A DNA stretch of 64,000 bases from Bacillus swezeyi (GTDB lineage Bacteria > Bacillota > Bacilli > Bacillales > Bacillaceae): NCBI RefSeq assembly GCF_001969815.1, contig NZ_MRBK01000010.1:58433-122432 (forward strand), in the 5' to 3' direction. Of this stretch, positions 26,917 through 36,056 are shown piece after piece. The notes beneath the pieces were generated by a model. That model made no database searches. It saw only the letters and a program-made list of their open reading frames with translations, and had not been told where the DNA came from. Both the position numbers and the translations under genes were made by a program. Positions within the stretch are counted from its first letter, which is position 1. Each line of letters starts with the position of its first letter.

Positions 26917-26953
26917 ACAAAAAAACCTGATTTCAAAAATGAACGAAATCAGG
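26917..26953 (-). terminator. Intrinsic terminator of tagO
   Basis: ACCTGATTTC/GAAATCAGGT perfect 10-bp stem (26953-26944 with 26934-26925) followed by seven T residues on the minus strand. Confidence 0.9.
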
Positions 26954-26960
26954 TCTTTTC

Positions 26961-28025
26961 TCAATTCCTCTTCACCATCCGCCTGTAAAACTTCGTAAAC
27001 GGCTTGTACTGCTCATTGACAAGGCCGGTCACCTCGGCGATGATCTGCATGAACAGGATCAATCCGAAGATGATGAAAATCGACATCCAGAGTGTCGCCG
27101 TTTTCAGAAGAATGGCGCTCAGGCTGAATACGACGCCGATTAAATAAATGACGATAACGGCTTTTCTGTGGGACAGTCCGAAGGCCATCAGTCTGTGATG
27201 GATATGTGATTTATCCGGGGCTGAAATCGGCTGCTTGTTCAAAATTCGCCGAATAATCGCAAAGGTCGTGTCAAAGATCGGCACTCCTAAAATGATGATC
27301 GGAATGACAACACTGAAGAGCGTCACGCTTTTATACAGTCCTAAAAGCGACAGGACGGAGATGACATAACCGAGAAAAAGAGATCCCGTGTCTCCCATGA
27401 AAATTTTCGCCGGGTGGAAATTATAGAAAAGAAAGCCCAGCGTGCTTCCGATGACGACTAAGGATAATGAAAAAATTAAAATTTTGTCGGCAGAAAAAGC
27501 CATGACGGCAATTGTCGAAAGGCCGATTACCGATATGCCGGCAGCAAGGCCGTCCAATCCGTCGATGAGGTTGATGGCGTTCGTCATCCCAACGATCCAT
27601 AAAATCGTCAAAGGATATGCAAGCCAGCCTAAATCAAAGCGCAGCTCCCAAAACGGAATCGACAAAAACTCCATTTTCAGGCCGGTGCTGACAATCATGC
27701 AAGCCACTAATACTTGAACAATAAATTTGACTTTTGCGCTTAAATTATGTTTATCATCTATAATGCCTAAAATAACGATCATAAAGGCGCCGAGCGTAAT
27801 AGCGGTTATTCTGTTTTCATATACGCCGCCGGCCAATGATCCGGCCAATACTCCTATAAATATGGCTAAACCGCCCATTCGCGGCATCACTTTATCATGT
27901 ATTTTTCGATTATCGGGCTGATCGACGACCCCGGTTTTAACTGCTAATCGTTTAACAAGCGGAGTGATGATTAAAACGGTAATTAGAGAGACAAAAAACG
28001 CAATAATCGTGCGTTCATAAGACAT
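26961..28025 (-). CDS. tagO: Undecaprenyl-phosphate GlcNAc-1-phosphate transferase TagO
   Basis: TagO makes undecaprenyl-PP-GlcNAc, the first lipid intermediate of wall teichoic acid and likely of other wall polymers here. The 354-aa protein is polytopic, with about 10-11 membrane segments. Catalytic loops of the MraY/WecA family are visible: GIIDDKHNLSAKVKF (Asp-Asp), NAINLIDGLDGLAAG, KIFMGDTGSLFLGY and the C-terminal HIHHRLMAFGLSHRKAV. It has its own promoter downstream of tuaH. The same lipid intermediate is used by TagA encoded at 45-46 kb. Confidence 0.97.
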   Translation of the reverse strand: MSYERTIIAFFVSLITVLIITPLVKRLAVKTGVVDQPDNRKIHDKVMPRMGGLAIFIGVLAGSLAGGVYENRITAITLGAFMIVILGIIDDKHNLSAKVKFIVQVLVACMIVSTGLKMEFLSIPFWELRFDLGWLAYPLTILWIVGMTNAINLIDGLDGLAAGISVIGLSTIAVMAFSADKILIFSLSLVVIGSTLGFLFYNFHPAKIFMGDTGSLFLGYVISVLSLLGLYKSVTLFSVVIPIIILGVPIFDTTFAIIRRILNKQPISAPDKSHIHHRLMAFGLSHRKAVIVIYLIGVVFSLSAILLKTATLWMSIFIIFGLILFMQIIAEVTGLVNEQYKPFTKFYRRMVKRN

Positions 28026-28082
28026 AAAGAAGTCTCCTTTTTAAATGATGTCTAGTCTTATAAAAGATAGGTCATACTTTTC

Positions 28083-28112
28083 ATTATACAATCTCATTAT
28101 TTATTATAACAA
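28083..28112 (-). promoter_or_regulatory. Sigma-A promoter of tagO
   Basis: TTGTTA (28112-28107), 18-base spacer, TATAAT (28088-28083) on the minus strand, about 60 bases before the tagO start and inside the tuaH-tagO gap. Confidence 0.65.
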
Positions 28113-28155
28113 GCTCCGGCCAAAAGAAACATCATAAATTAAAATCCGCCGCAAA

Positions 28156-29343
28156 CTAAGCACGTTCATTCAGATTTAGTTTTCCAATCATTGTATGAAA
28201 TAAATGGTGCCAATCTTTTTCGCGCGCCGTCTTCTTGCGAAGTTCGATATGGGAAGGGTCGTCATGCGAAGACTCCAGCTCTTCACAAACATTCGTAAAT
28301 GTCCCGGTGTCGCTTCCTGCGATATGCCGGTAAATATGTTCTTTCTGCACTTTTTCTGTCGATGGCAGGTTTAAGCCGACGACAGGCTTTCCAGCTGCTA
28401 AAAATTCAAACAGCTTTAAAGGAAATACCGCATTATTATAGCTCGATGGTTTATAGGGAATAATCCCAATATCAATCACATTCATGTAGGCCGGAACTTC
28501 CGATGGTGCTGCCGGCCCCGTCCATATGACATTTTCTTCCTTGAGAAGCTCTTTAAATTCCGGGTCGCCGTTTGTGCCGTCAGGACCGACAAATAAAAAT
28601 GTCCAATCTTTTTTCGCCCTGGCGGCTTCTTTGACGAGCTTAAAATCAAGCTTCGGCTTAATTCCGCCAATAAAGCCCAGCACTGTTCCTTCTCTTCCGT
28701 TCAATACATCGGCTTTTTGATCATTCAATGTAAAAAGCTCGTACTCCACACCATTTTCGATCTTAAAAACCGGCTTTTCCTCTCCCTTTAGCCGGTTCTT
28801 TACATTTTGGCATAAGTATTCTGAAGTACAAAAAATCGTATCAGCCGCCTTGATGATTCTGCTTTCAGCTTCAAAAATCACCTTTTGCCTGAATGCCGAT
28901 GCAATGTTTTGCTTTCCGCTGATCGGCGCCGCCCAAAGGTCACTGCAATCATAAATGACCTGGTCCCACTGATAAAGCGACGACAAAAGCGGAAAACCGG
29001 GGAATGTGTACCACAAACACACTTTTTCTCCGTGAACATCTGCTGTTAAATGCTCAAGCAGAAGCGCCAGCTTTTTTTTATAAAAAACGTCTTTATAGCG
29101 GCCAAACCTGAACACTTTCTTTTTCAGAAAATCCTTTACTGCAAATTGTTTGATTCCATTGTCAAGCACTGTAAATGTGTCTGAAGGAGCTTCTTCAGAC
29201 GGACACACCCAAATGACTTCCTCCGTCTCCTGCTGCTTCGCTAAAAATTCCGCAAGACGATGCCTTCTGTATCTTAACTGATCCTGTCCCCACTCACCGG
29301 TCGCCACCACAACATGTATGACTTTTTCTGCTTTCACTTTCAA
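28156..29343 (-). CDS. tuaH: Teichuronic acid glycosyltransferase TuaH
   Basis: A 395-aa GT4-like glycosyltransferase and the last gene of the teichuronic acid operon. It probably adds one of the repeat-unit sugars on the cytoplasmic membrane face. Visible motifs are VVVATGEWGQDQLRYRRHRL at the N-terminus, the central FIGGIKPKLDF and the nucleotide-sugar-binding C-terminal stretch IGIIPYKPSSYNNAVFPLKLFE with the E-x7-E-like LFEFLAAGKPVVGLNLPS. It lies 21 bases after tuaG. No clear terminator is visible before tagO. Confidence 0.93.
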   Translation of the reverse strand: MKVKAEKVIHVVVATGEWGQDQLRYRRHRLAEFLAKQQETEEVIWVCPSEEAPSDTFTVLDNGIKQFAVKDFLKKKVFRFGRYKDVFYKKKLALLLEHLTADVHGEKVCLWYTFPGFPLLSSLYQWDQVIYDCSDLWAAPISGKQNIASAFRQKVIFEAESRIIKAADTIFCTSEYLCQNVKNRLKGEEKPVFKIENGVEYELFTLNDQKADVLNGREGTVLGFIGGIKPKLDFKLVKEAARAKKDWTFLFVGPDGTNGDPEFKELLKEENVIWTGPAAPSEVPAYMNVIDIGIIPYKPSSYNNAVFPLKLFEFLAAGKPVVGLNLPSTEKVQKEHIYRHIAGSDTGTFTNVCEELESSHDDPSHIELRKKTAREKDWHHLFHTMIGKLNLNERA

Positions 29344-29364
29344 TCACCTTTTCTGTCAATGCCG

Positions 29365-30123
29365 TTATAATCTCTTCATGACCGCATTCTTTGCATAATG
29401 GACAAAGCACCATGTCGCCTTCATCAAATGCAGGCGCTCAATTTCCCTGTACACATACCAGGTTTTTTGAGCGGCTTTCCACTTATTTCTCGAAATCGAT
29501 GTATCGACAATCCGATATTCAGCCAAAGGCTCATTCAGTCCGTATGCTTTAAAACCCCGCTTTAAAACAGACAGCCATGTCGCTAAATCCTGCCGTGTTC
29601 TAATGTTCGGCATCTGAATGCCGCCCGTTTGTTCTCTGTCAAGCATGACTGTCAGACAGCCGATGATCGTATTTTTTAAAACATCGTCGTATGTGAGGCG
29701 TTCTGGCGCCTTGACCGTTTTATGAAGCGGCTCACCGTTTTGGCTGATCATTTCATAGGCCGTAAATGTAAAGGCATGCTGATGCTCTTTCATAAAGGCG
29801 AGCTGTTTTTCGAGCTTCTCTTTTTTCCAGATATCATCGCTGTCCAAAAAAGCGACATAACGCCCTTTCGCTTTGTTGAGCGCCGCATTCCGCGCTGCGG
29901 CCGCTCCTTGATTTTTCTCTAAATAAATGGCATGGATCCGTTCGTCTTCTTCTTCGCAGCTCTTCAAAATATCTCTTGTTCCATCTGTTGAGCAATCATC
30001 AGCAATGATCATTTCCCAGTCGGGAAAGCTTTGATTTATGACAGATTGAATGGTCTTCCCGATAAATTCCTCCGCGTTATAGGAAGGCGTTATGACAGAG
30101 ATTAAAGGTTTTTGACTCGTCAT
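29365..30123 (-). CDS. tuaG: Teichuronic acid glycosyltransferase TuaG
   Basis: A GT2-family enzyme of 252 aa. The GT-A fold motifs are LISVITPSYNAEEFIGKTIQ, IIADDCSTDGTRDIL (first Asp) and the DXD-like FLDSDDIWKKEKLE. Donor and acceptor cannot be told from sequence; in the pathway it adds GlcA or GalNAc to the growing unit. I choose ATG 30123 (MTSQKPLISV), which fits the remembered 252-aa length. An in-frame ATG at 30144 is possible. It lies 29 bases after tuaF. Confidence 0.92.
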   Translation of the reverse strand: MTSQKPLISVITPSYNAEEFIGKTIQSVINQSFPDWEMIIADDCSTDGTRDILKSCEEEDERIHAIYLEKNQGAAAARNAALNKAKGRYVAFLDSDDIWKKEKLEKQLAFMKEHQHAFTFTAYEMISQNGEPLHKTVKAPERLTYDDVLKNTIIGCLTVMLDREQTGGIQMPNIRTRQDLATWLSVLKRGFKAYGLNEPLAEYRIVDTSISRNKWKAAQKTWYVYREIERLHLMKATWCFVHYAKNAVMKRL

Positions 30124-30152
30124 GATCCTGATCCACATCCCCAATCAAAAAT

Positions 30153-30830
30153 TTAACGTTCTTTAAAAACTTCCGGAACAACAATGATAAAAAACGACAG
30201 CGCCAGTCCAATCAATACGCCCAGCACCGCTCTTTTTTTAGGCGACATCCCGCCGGCCTGGTTATCCATAACGTTTAAAGGCTCGATTTCTTCGGCGGCC
30301 TTCAGGTCAAGCTTGTTCGTTTCAAGCTCATACAAAAATCTTTGTTTATCAACCTTGGAGTCAGCGCTGACTGTTTCACCTTCAAGCGCTTTAATGTTCT
30401 TTTCGATCATTTCTTCTCTTTTTGAAAACAGCGTCTTGTCCGCTGTCATATAGGCATTCTTGATCTTTTCTAGAACGTTCAATGCTTCTTCTTTGTCAGA
30501 TCCTGTATAGTTCAAATTAAAAAGCGAGTCTGAGCGGATTTCAATCGCCAGTTCATCTTTAAGCGTCGCAAGATCCTCTTCCGGCATCTCCGGGAAAGCT
30601 TCTTTTAAAAACGGTTCATTTTTCAACAGCAGCGGAACATCTTTTGCATTATTGTACTTCGATTCACCGTAATTTCCTGTCGAGATTGTCACAGAAGCCG
30701 TGTAGTCAGACGGAGCGGCCTTTCCCTTTGGCATGAAATAGCCAAACAGTCCAAGAACAAGCGGAAGCGCGATTATCAGCACAAAATACTTTTTTATTCT
30801 TCCTGCAATACGTTTCATTAAATGCTTCAC
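30153..30830 (-). CDS. tuaF: Teichuronic acid biosynthesis membrane protein TuaF
   Basis: A 225-aa Wzz/chain-length-determinant-like protein with two membrane segments (about 15-32 and 203-220), bracketing a helical extracytoplasmic region of about 165 residues (SREEMIEKNIKALEGETVSA-type coiled coil). The C-terminal PKKRAVLGVLIGLALSFFII matches the Wzz family pattern. It probably controls polymer length or links polymerase and export. GTG start with AGGGAG 8 bases upstream. Confidence 0.9.
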   Translation of the reverse strand: MKHLMKRIAGRIKKYFVLIIALPLVLGLFGYFMPKGKAAPSDYTASVTISTGNYGESKYNNAKDVPLLLKNEPFLKEAFPEMPEEDLATLKDELAIEIRSDSLFNLNYTGSDKEEALNVLEKIKNAYMTADKTLFSKREEMIEKNIKALEGETVSADSKVDKQRFLYELETNKLDLKAAEEIEPLNVMDNQAGGMSPKKRAVLGVLIGLALSFFIIVVPEVFKER

Positions 30831-30870
30831 ATGAATTTCTCCCTGCTTTTAAATTCTTTTTTGACAACAA

Positions 30871-32328
30871 TCATCTAAAACGTTCGGTCTCACCTGTTCC
30901 TTTTATTCTAAAGGTATTGACCGCCGCAATGACCAAAGCGAGAAACACCCAGTGGAAATATAAATTCGAGACGGAACTCGGACTGATGCTTGATACAAGA
31001 AAGCTGACAAGAGCGGCGATCAGCCCCTCCAAAAGAAGCTTATAGCGGCTTGTGAGCCCCCTTTTATAAAAACGGTAAAGCACTACAATTAAATAAATAT
31101 ATATCGTTAAATAGCCAAGCATCATGATAACCCCAAAATTCGCCATAATCTCAACGAGCCAGTTGTGCACTTCAACAACCTGATCCGTATCAAAAAGCGC
31201 ATGATGCTCTAGATAATAAGGCACATTTCCGGCTCCAACGCCAAATCCGTATGTATCCAGCACATAATGTCCGGCGTTTTTCAAAAGATTTGCCCTGGCG
31301 ACATTGGACGGCAGCGGCTCGCTGAAATCGTGTGTGGTTTGCGGGGCTAAGAAGTATTTATAGAAAGTATCTGTGATTTTGCCGGAAAAAAGCGCGGCAA
31401 AAGCGATGAATCCTGTGGCAGCGGCGATAAGGACCCACTTCTTGAAAAGCCGCGGCAGCAAAATGAACACGTATAGCGCAAGTCCGGCCGCCACACCCAA
31501 AATACTGGCCCTTGAACCAGTCAGGTAAATCAAATAAACCGAACAAAGCGCAAGTATCAATCCCGCCATCTTCATATAGCTGTTTTTCATGTTTTTGAAA
31601 AAAGCCAAATAAAAGAAGAAGCTGATTGACAGGAACGTCGCAAAGTCATTCTGATTGAAAAAAACCGACGTCGGATAGTGCTGCTTATAATGCGGCCCGT
31701 TATAAAGCGTGGAGCTCGGCAGATGGTGCAATGTAAAATGATTATAGAACCCGATGACCATTAAAAAAATCGTCATCACCATCCATATATAATAGAAAGC
31801 GAGAAGCCGGTCCAATTTTTGAAAGTACATCACAATCAGAAAGACAAAAAACATCCCCATCGCCAACAGCGATAAATATTTCACACCGTCTGTAACAGAC
31901 TTGACCCAAAGCAGCGAAATCATTCCATAGCAGAACCAAAAAGCAAAAAACATGAGGATGCCTTTCACTTGAACAGGCTGCCATTTTTTAAGATGACTGT
32001 TGCCTTTCAACACTTCCGCAGCAAACCAGACAGCTGCAAGGAGCAAGAGAATACGGTACGGAAACAGGCTGAAAAAGCCGAGCTTGACCGTAAAGAACGC
32101 ATTGTTGGCAAAAGTGGCTGCGATGAGAAGATATAAGATGGGCAGCATCAGCTGTTCCGGCGATATGTAAGGCCTCAGCACCACGATCACGGCGAGTGTG
32201 ATCAACAATAGAAAGACAAACAACATTTTCTTTGTACTTGTCTGAGCCAGCAGATTTGTTAAAGCTAAGCCTGCGATCAAAGCGGCGAGCCAAACCAAAG
32301 CATTGACCGCGTAGCGTTTCAGACTCAT
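30871..32328 (-). CDS. tuaE: Teichuronic acid polymerase-like protein TuaE
   Basis: A 485-aa polytopic membrane protein with about 12 hydrophobic segments, of the O-antigen ligase/polymerase (Wzy/WaaL) family. The family's large periplasmic loop appears between about 330 and 395 (FGVGAGNVPYYLEHHALFDT, VVEVHNWLVEIMANFG) with the H-N-x-x-x-E motif typical of O-antigen ligases. It probably joins exported repeat units. It follows the epimerase gene with a gap of about 70 bases and overlaps nothing. Confidence 0.91.
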   Translation of the reverse strand: MSLKRYAVNALVWLAALIAGLALTNLLAQTSTKKMLFVFLLLITLAVIVVLRPYISPEQLMLPILYLLIAATFANNAFFTVKLGFFSLFPYRILLLLAAVWFAAEVLKGNSHLKKWQPVQVKGILMFFAFWFCYGMISLLWVKSVTDGVKYLSLLAMGMFFVFLIVMYFQKLDRLLAFYYIWMVMTIFLMVIGFYNHFTLHHLPSSTLYNGPHYKQHYPTSVFFNQNDFATFLSISFFFYLAFFKNMKNSYMKMAGLILALCSVYLIYLTGSRASILGVAAGLALYVFILLPRLFKKWVLIAAATGFIAFAALFSGKITDTFYKYFLAPQTTHDFSEPLPSNVARANLLKNAGHYVLDTYGFGVGAGNVPYYLEHHALFDTDQVVEVHNWLVEIMANFGVIMMLGYLTIYIYLIVVLYRFYKRGLTSRYKLLLEGLIAALVSFLVSSISPSSVSNLYFHWVFLALVIAAVNTFRIKGTGETERFR

Positions 32329-32398
32329 TGAATTTCCCCTTCCTTCCGCTTGTTTCTGGAAAAGGGGCTGCCGACATTTGCCAGCAGCCAGTTATTGA

Positions 32399-33328
32399 TT
32401 ACGTATTCATCTCTTTTTTATAATATGAAATCGTCTTTTCCAGTCCTTCACCGAGCGGCATTTTCGGTTCCCAGTTTAATATTTTTTTTGTGTCTTCATT
32501 GCTCAGCGTGCTGTGGCGAATATCTCCCGGTCTTTCATCCTGATAGATCGGAGAAAGCGTTGAATTGGTCACCTTTTTCATTTCGGCAAACAGCTCATTG
32601 ACTGTAATTGAAAAGCCGTTGGAAACATTTAAACAAACGTTTGATTGGGCTTTGAGCGCTTGTATATTAGCGGAAGCCACATCGCCCACATAGATGAAGT
32701 CGCGGGACTGTTCACCATCTCCAAAGATGACAGGTGCCGTGCCGCTTGTTAAAAGATCGGAGAAAATCGAGACGACTCCACCCTCTCCTTTTGCATCCTG
32801 ACGCGGTCCGTACACATTGCTGTACCGCAGCACACAGTACTCGACTCCGTACAGGTCATAGGCCAGCTTTAAATAGTTTTCAACGGTAAGCTTTGTCAAT
32901 CCGTAAGGCGAGCCGGGATTTGTTTGATGACGGGTGTCGACAGGCAAATAATCCGGGTTTCCGTAGACGGCGGCGGATGACGCAAAGACGATTTTTTTCA
33001 CGCCGCATTCACTCGCTGCTTTAATGATATGGAGTGAACCTCTTATATTGATATTTTCATCATTTAAAAAATCGCTGACAGACTCCGCTACACTCACCTG
33101 TGCTGCTAAATGAATAATATAATCGGGATTAATGCTTTTGATCACTTCTATGGCTTCCGGGTGTGTAATATCCTCCTGATAGAAATCGATTGGAAGACCC
33201 TCGATATTTGAGAGATGACCCGTTGTTAAATTATCAAGCACCGATACTTGATAATGTTCTTTCAGGAGCTGTTCCGTAATATGTGAGCCGATAAATCCGG
33301 ATCCGCCTGTCACTAGTACTTTTTCCAT
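32399..33328 (-). CDS. NAD-dependent sugar-nucleotide epimerase in the tua operon
   Basis: A 309-aa extended short-chain dehydrogenase of the GalE/Gne type. It has the Rossmann motif TGGSGFIGSH at about 7-16, the catalytic Ser in FASSAAVYGNP and the Y-x3-K in YGLTKLTVENYLK, and RYSNVYGPRQDAKGEGGV. It likely interconverts UDP-GlcNAc/UDP-GalNAc or UDP-Glc/UDP-Gal. Because teichuronic acid of B. licheniformis and B. subtilis contains GlcA and GalNAc, UDP-GalNAc supply is the best guess. It sits between tuaD (18-base gap) and tuaE, where I recall no gene in B. subtilis. Confidence 0.9.
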   Translation of the reverse strand: MEKVLVTGGSGFIGSHITEQLLKEHYQVSVLDNLTTGHLSNIEGLPIDFYQEDITHPEAIEVIKSINPDYIIHLAAQVSVAESVSDFLNDENINIRGSLHIIKAASECGVKKIVFASSAAVYGNPDYLPVDTRHQTNPGSPYGLTKLTVENYLKLAYDLYGVEYCVLRYSNVYGPRQDAKGEGGVVSIFSDLLTSGTAPVIFGDGEQSRDFIYVGDVASANIQALKAQSNVCLNVSNGFSITVNELFAEMKKVTNSTLSPIYQDERPGDIRHSTLSNEDTKKILNWEPKMPLGEGLEKTISYYKKEMNT

Positions 33329-33346
33329 TGTTAAAACACCCCGCGT

Positions 33347-34687
33347 TTATACTTTTGTTAAGATCTTCTCTCCCTGAACTCCAGGGCGGCCGATTGAATG
33401 GTAGATCAATCCTTCTCTTTTCATATCATCAAGCTCAAATAGATTTCTTCCGTCAATTAGGACCGGTTGATTTAAATAAGATTTTAGTTTCTTGACATCC
33501 ATATGCTTAACCTGCGGCCAGTCCGTCAAAATGAGACATGCATCAGTATCTTTTACAGTACTAAACAAATCGTTGCTATAGACAGCTTGATCGCCAAGCA
33601 GACGTTCCGCTTCCGGAACTGCAATCGGATCATATGCTTGCACATTGGCTCCAAGGCTTCGCAGCATCGGAATCACGTCTAAAGCAGGCGCAGACCGCAT
33701 ATCGTTTGTATTTGGCTTAAAAGCCAATCCGAGAACTGAGATTGTCATGCCATTCAGATCGCCAAACACATCAAGCAGCTTTTGGACGATGTGCGCACGC
33801 TGTTTCTGATTCGTCTCAATGACGGCTTCAATCATTTTAAAAGGATAGCCGACAGATTTGGCGATTTGCAGCAAAGCCATCGTATCCTTAGGGAAGCATG
33901 ATCCGCCAAAACCGATCCCTGCTTGTAAAAATTTCTTGCCGATTCTGCTGTCGAGCCCGACGCCTTCAGAAACCTTTGACACATCGGCGCCGACTCTTTC
34001 ACAAATATTCGCCATATCATTAATAAATGAGATTTTCGTTGCTAAAAATGCATTTGCCGCGTATTTGATCATTTCTGCGCTTTCAAGGTTTGATTTGACG
34101 ATCTTCGTTTGAAATGGTTTATGAAGTTCTTCTATAATCGCCGCGGCTTTTTCGCTCGTTGCGCCGATAACCGCTCTCTCCATATTCATCGTGTCATAAA
34201 TCGCTGTTCCTTCACGGAGAAATTCAGGATTTGAGACGACATCGAACGGATATTCACCTTTGGACGCCTCTTCAATAATTGATTGAACGAGCTTTCCTGT
34301 TCCAACAGGCACTGTGCTTTTGTTGACAATAATTTTATACCCGTTTAAATGGCTTCCGATCGATTCGGCAACGGATTTCACATAGGTTAAATCAGCTTCT
34401 CCGTTTTCTGACATCGGCGTTCCGACTGCTATATATATAATGTCCGATTCTTTAATCGCCTTGGGAATGTCCGTTGAAAAGAACAATCTGTTCTCATTTA
34501 CGTTTTTATCAACAAGTTCTTGCAGCCCGTTTTCATAAATCGGCATTATACCGGCTGATAACCCTCTGATTTTTTCAGCATCTATATCACAACAGACAAC
34601 CGAGTTCCCTACCTCTGCAAAACAAGTTCCAGATACCAGCCCAACATATCCTGTTCCAATAACAGCGATTCTTTTCAATATCATCAT
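33347..34687 (-). CDS. tuaD: UDP-glucose 6-dehydrogenase TuaD
   Basis: TuaD oxidises UDP-glucose to UDP-glucuronate, the uronic acid donor of teichuronic acid. The 446-aa enzyme has the NAD-binding IAVIGTGYVGLVSGTCFAEV, the central VNKSTVPVGTG and the catalytic Cys in GFGGSCFPKDTMALL. LGLAFKPNTNDMRSAP belongs to the C-terminal UDP-binding domain. It is about 15 residues shorter than the remembered B. subtilis protein (461 aa), ending GVQGEKILTKV. Three possible starts (ATG 34687, ATG 34684, TTG 34678) follow AAGGAAGGG. The 142 bases to tuaC hold no gene. Confidence 0.96.
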   Translation of the reverse strand: MMILKRIAVIGTGYVGLVSGTCFAEVGNSVVCCDIDAEKIRGLSAGIMPIYENGLQELVDKNVNENRLFFSTDIPKAIKESDIIYIAVGTPMSENGEADLTYVKSVAESIGSHLNGYKIIVNKSTVPVGTGKLVQSIIEEASKGEYPFDVVSNPEFLREGTAIYDTMNMERAVIGATSEKAAAIIEELHKPFQTKIVKSNLESAEMIKYAANAFLATKISFINDMANICERVGADVSKVSEGVGLDSRIGKKFLQAGIGFGGSCFPKDTMALLQIAKSVGYPFKMIEAVIETNQKQRAHIVQKLLDVFGDLNGMTISVLGLAFKPNTNDMRSAPALDVIPMLRSLGANVQAYDPIAVPEAERLLGDQAVYSNDLFSTVKDTDACLILTDWPQVKHMDVKKLKSYLNQPVLIDGRNLFELDDMKREGLIYHSIGRPGVQGEKILTKV

Positions 34688-34829
34688 TCCCTTCCTTAAG
34701 CTAACCCTTCAATCCAATAGCTTTTATAGGCGATGATTTTGTCTCTATCTCTTTTCTTTATAATCTCATCATGGACGCAAAACTGCTGCTTTAAACGGGA
34801 GTCTCTTTACATTTATCCCGGTTTTTCTA

Positions 34830-36038
34830 TTAGAGGTCTACGCCATCATAAGGTTTCTTATTCATGTCATGCAAAATACTTTCATACCTCTTCTTCAGCG
34901 CTTTCGCGTTTTGGCTTGCATCATAATGCTCATATACCTTTTGATACAGCTCCTCAGCGATATCCTTCTGCCATTTGCCGCCTTCCATATAATCGATCAC
35001 CGCGGCTTTCAAATCGGCAACAGAACGCGGTTTTACAAGGAGATGCTGATGCTTTCCGAACAAAGACGGCACACCGCCGACCGATGTACATAAAACCGGT
35101 ACTTTCAGAGCGAGTGCTTCAATGACAACGGTCGGCATCCCTTCTGAATATGAGGGAAGAACAAAAAGATCTGATGCGGCAAGGTATTCAGATATTTCCT
35201 GATTTGCAACCTGTCCCGTCAATATCGCTTGATCTCCGGCTTTTTGACGGATCTGCTGTTTTTCCGACCCATCTCCGATAAAAACAGCCGTGTAGCTGTC
35301 ATCAAGCTGGCGGACGGCCTCTGCAAGCTCTGCTACTCCCTTCCCTTTGACCAAACGGCCGACGAAAGCCAGCAGTTTTTTGTCTGTGGGCAAGCCGTAT
35401 TTCTCCCTCAATTCACCCTTTGAAGCAGAGGGCTTTTGAAACCGGTCAAGGTTAACCCCGATGGGAAGCACAGAGCTTTCAACACCGGTCAGCTCTTTTG
35501 TTCTTTCTTTCAGCACATCGCTGACCGCCAATACATCAGAAGCGGAGCGAACCGCTTTTTGAAAAGCTTGAAAAGCGCTTTTGCTGTAATGCGGATAAAT
35601 ATTGACATCACTTCCGTGCAGCGTCAGTATATAAGGAACTTTCAGCCTTTCTGAGACGACGGCAGCGGCGCCCCCGGAAGGCATCGCGAAATGAGCATGA
35701 ATCATATCGGGAGCAAGCCCGTGTTTCTCGATTGCCCGCAAAACGGCCTTGGCTATCCGGCGATGCGGCTGAGCCCATTTCAACTGGCCGGGCAGCGCCA
35801 TATATGGAGGCCTGTAGACCGGAACGCCCTTTCTTTCTTCATATTCCGGAACTGACCGTATTTGCCGGTATTTTTTTTTCAGCAACCTGAGAGGCGCGGG
35901 ATTCACAGGCAATGGACATATGACTGTGACATCCATGCCGAGCATTCGCAGCGCCTGGACTTGAGTCTCATGAAAAACGCCTTCCCCCGGTTTTTGACCG
36001 CTGGGATAAACACTTGTAATCCAAAGTACCTTCAACAT
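34830..36038 (-). CDS. tuaC: Teichuronic acid glycosyltransferase TuaC
   Basis: A GT4-family glycosyltransferase of 402 aa with two Rossmann domains. The N-terminus (VLWITSVYPSGQKPGEGVFH) resembles acceptor-binding halves. The C-terminal half has LLAFVGRLVKGKGVAELAEA, the FVLPSYSEGMPTVVIEALAL donor-binding E-x7-E motif, and GGVPSLFGK. Cytoplasmic, membrane-associated. 18 bases separate it from tuaB. An odd Lys/Tyr-rich tail (MNKKPYDGVDL) ends the protein. Confidence 0.94.
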   Translation of the reverse strand: MLKVLWITSVYPSGQKPGEGVFHETQVQALRMLGMDVTVICPLPVNPAPLRLLKKKYRQIRSVPEYEERKGVPVYRPPYMALPGQLKWAQPHRRIAKAVLRAIEKHGLAPDMIHAHFAMPSGGAAAVVSERLKVPYILTLHGSDVNIYPHYSKSAFQAFQKAVRSASDVLAVSDVLKERTKELTGVESSVLPIGVNLDRFQKPSASKGELREKYGLPTDKKLLAFVGRLVKGKGVAELAEAVRQLDDSYTAVFIGDGSEKQQIRQKAGDQAILTGQVANQEISEYLAASDLFVLPSYSEGMPTVVIEALALKVPVLCTSVGGVPSLFGKHQHLLVKPRSVADLKAAVIDYMEGGKWQKDIAEELYQKVYEHYDASQNAKALKKRYESILHDMNKKPYDGVDL

Positions 36039-36056
36039 TAAACGCCCTTTCTGCTG

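Noticed and set aside
34688..34829. Gap between tuaC and tuaD as a site of a lost gene or internal promoter
   Set aside because: Only 142 bases, with no clear -10/-35 pair, hairpin or coding remnant that I could defend.
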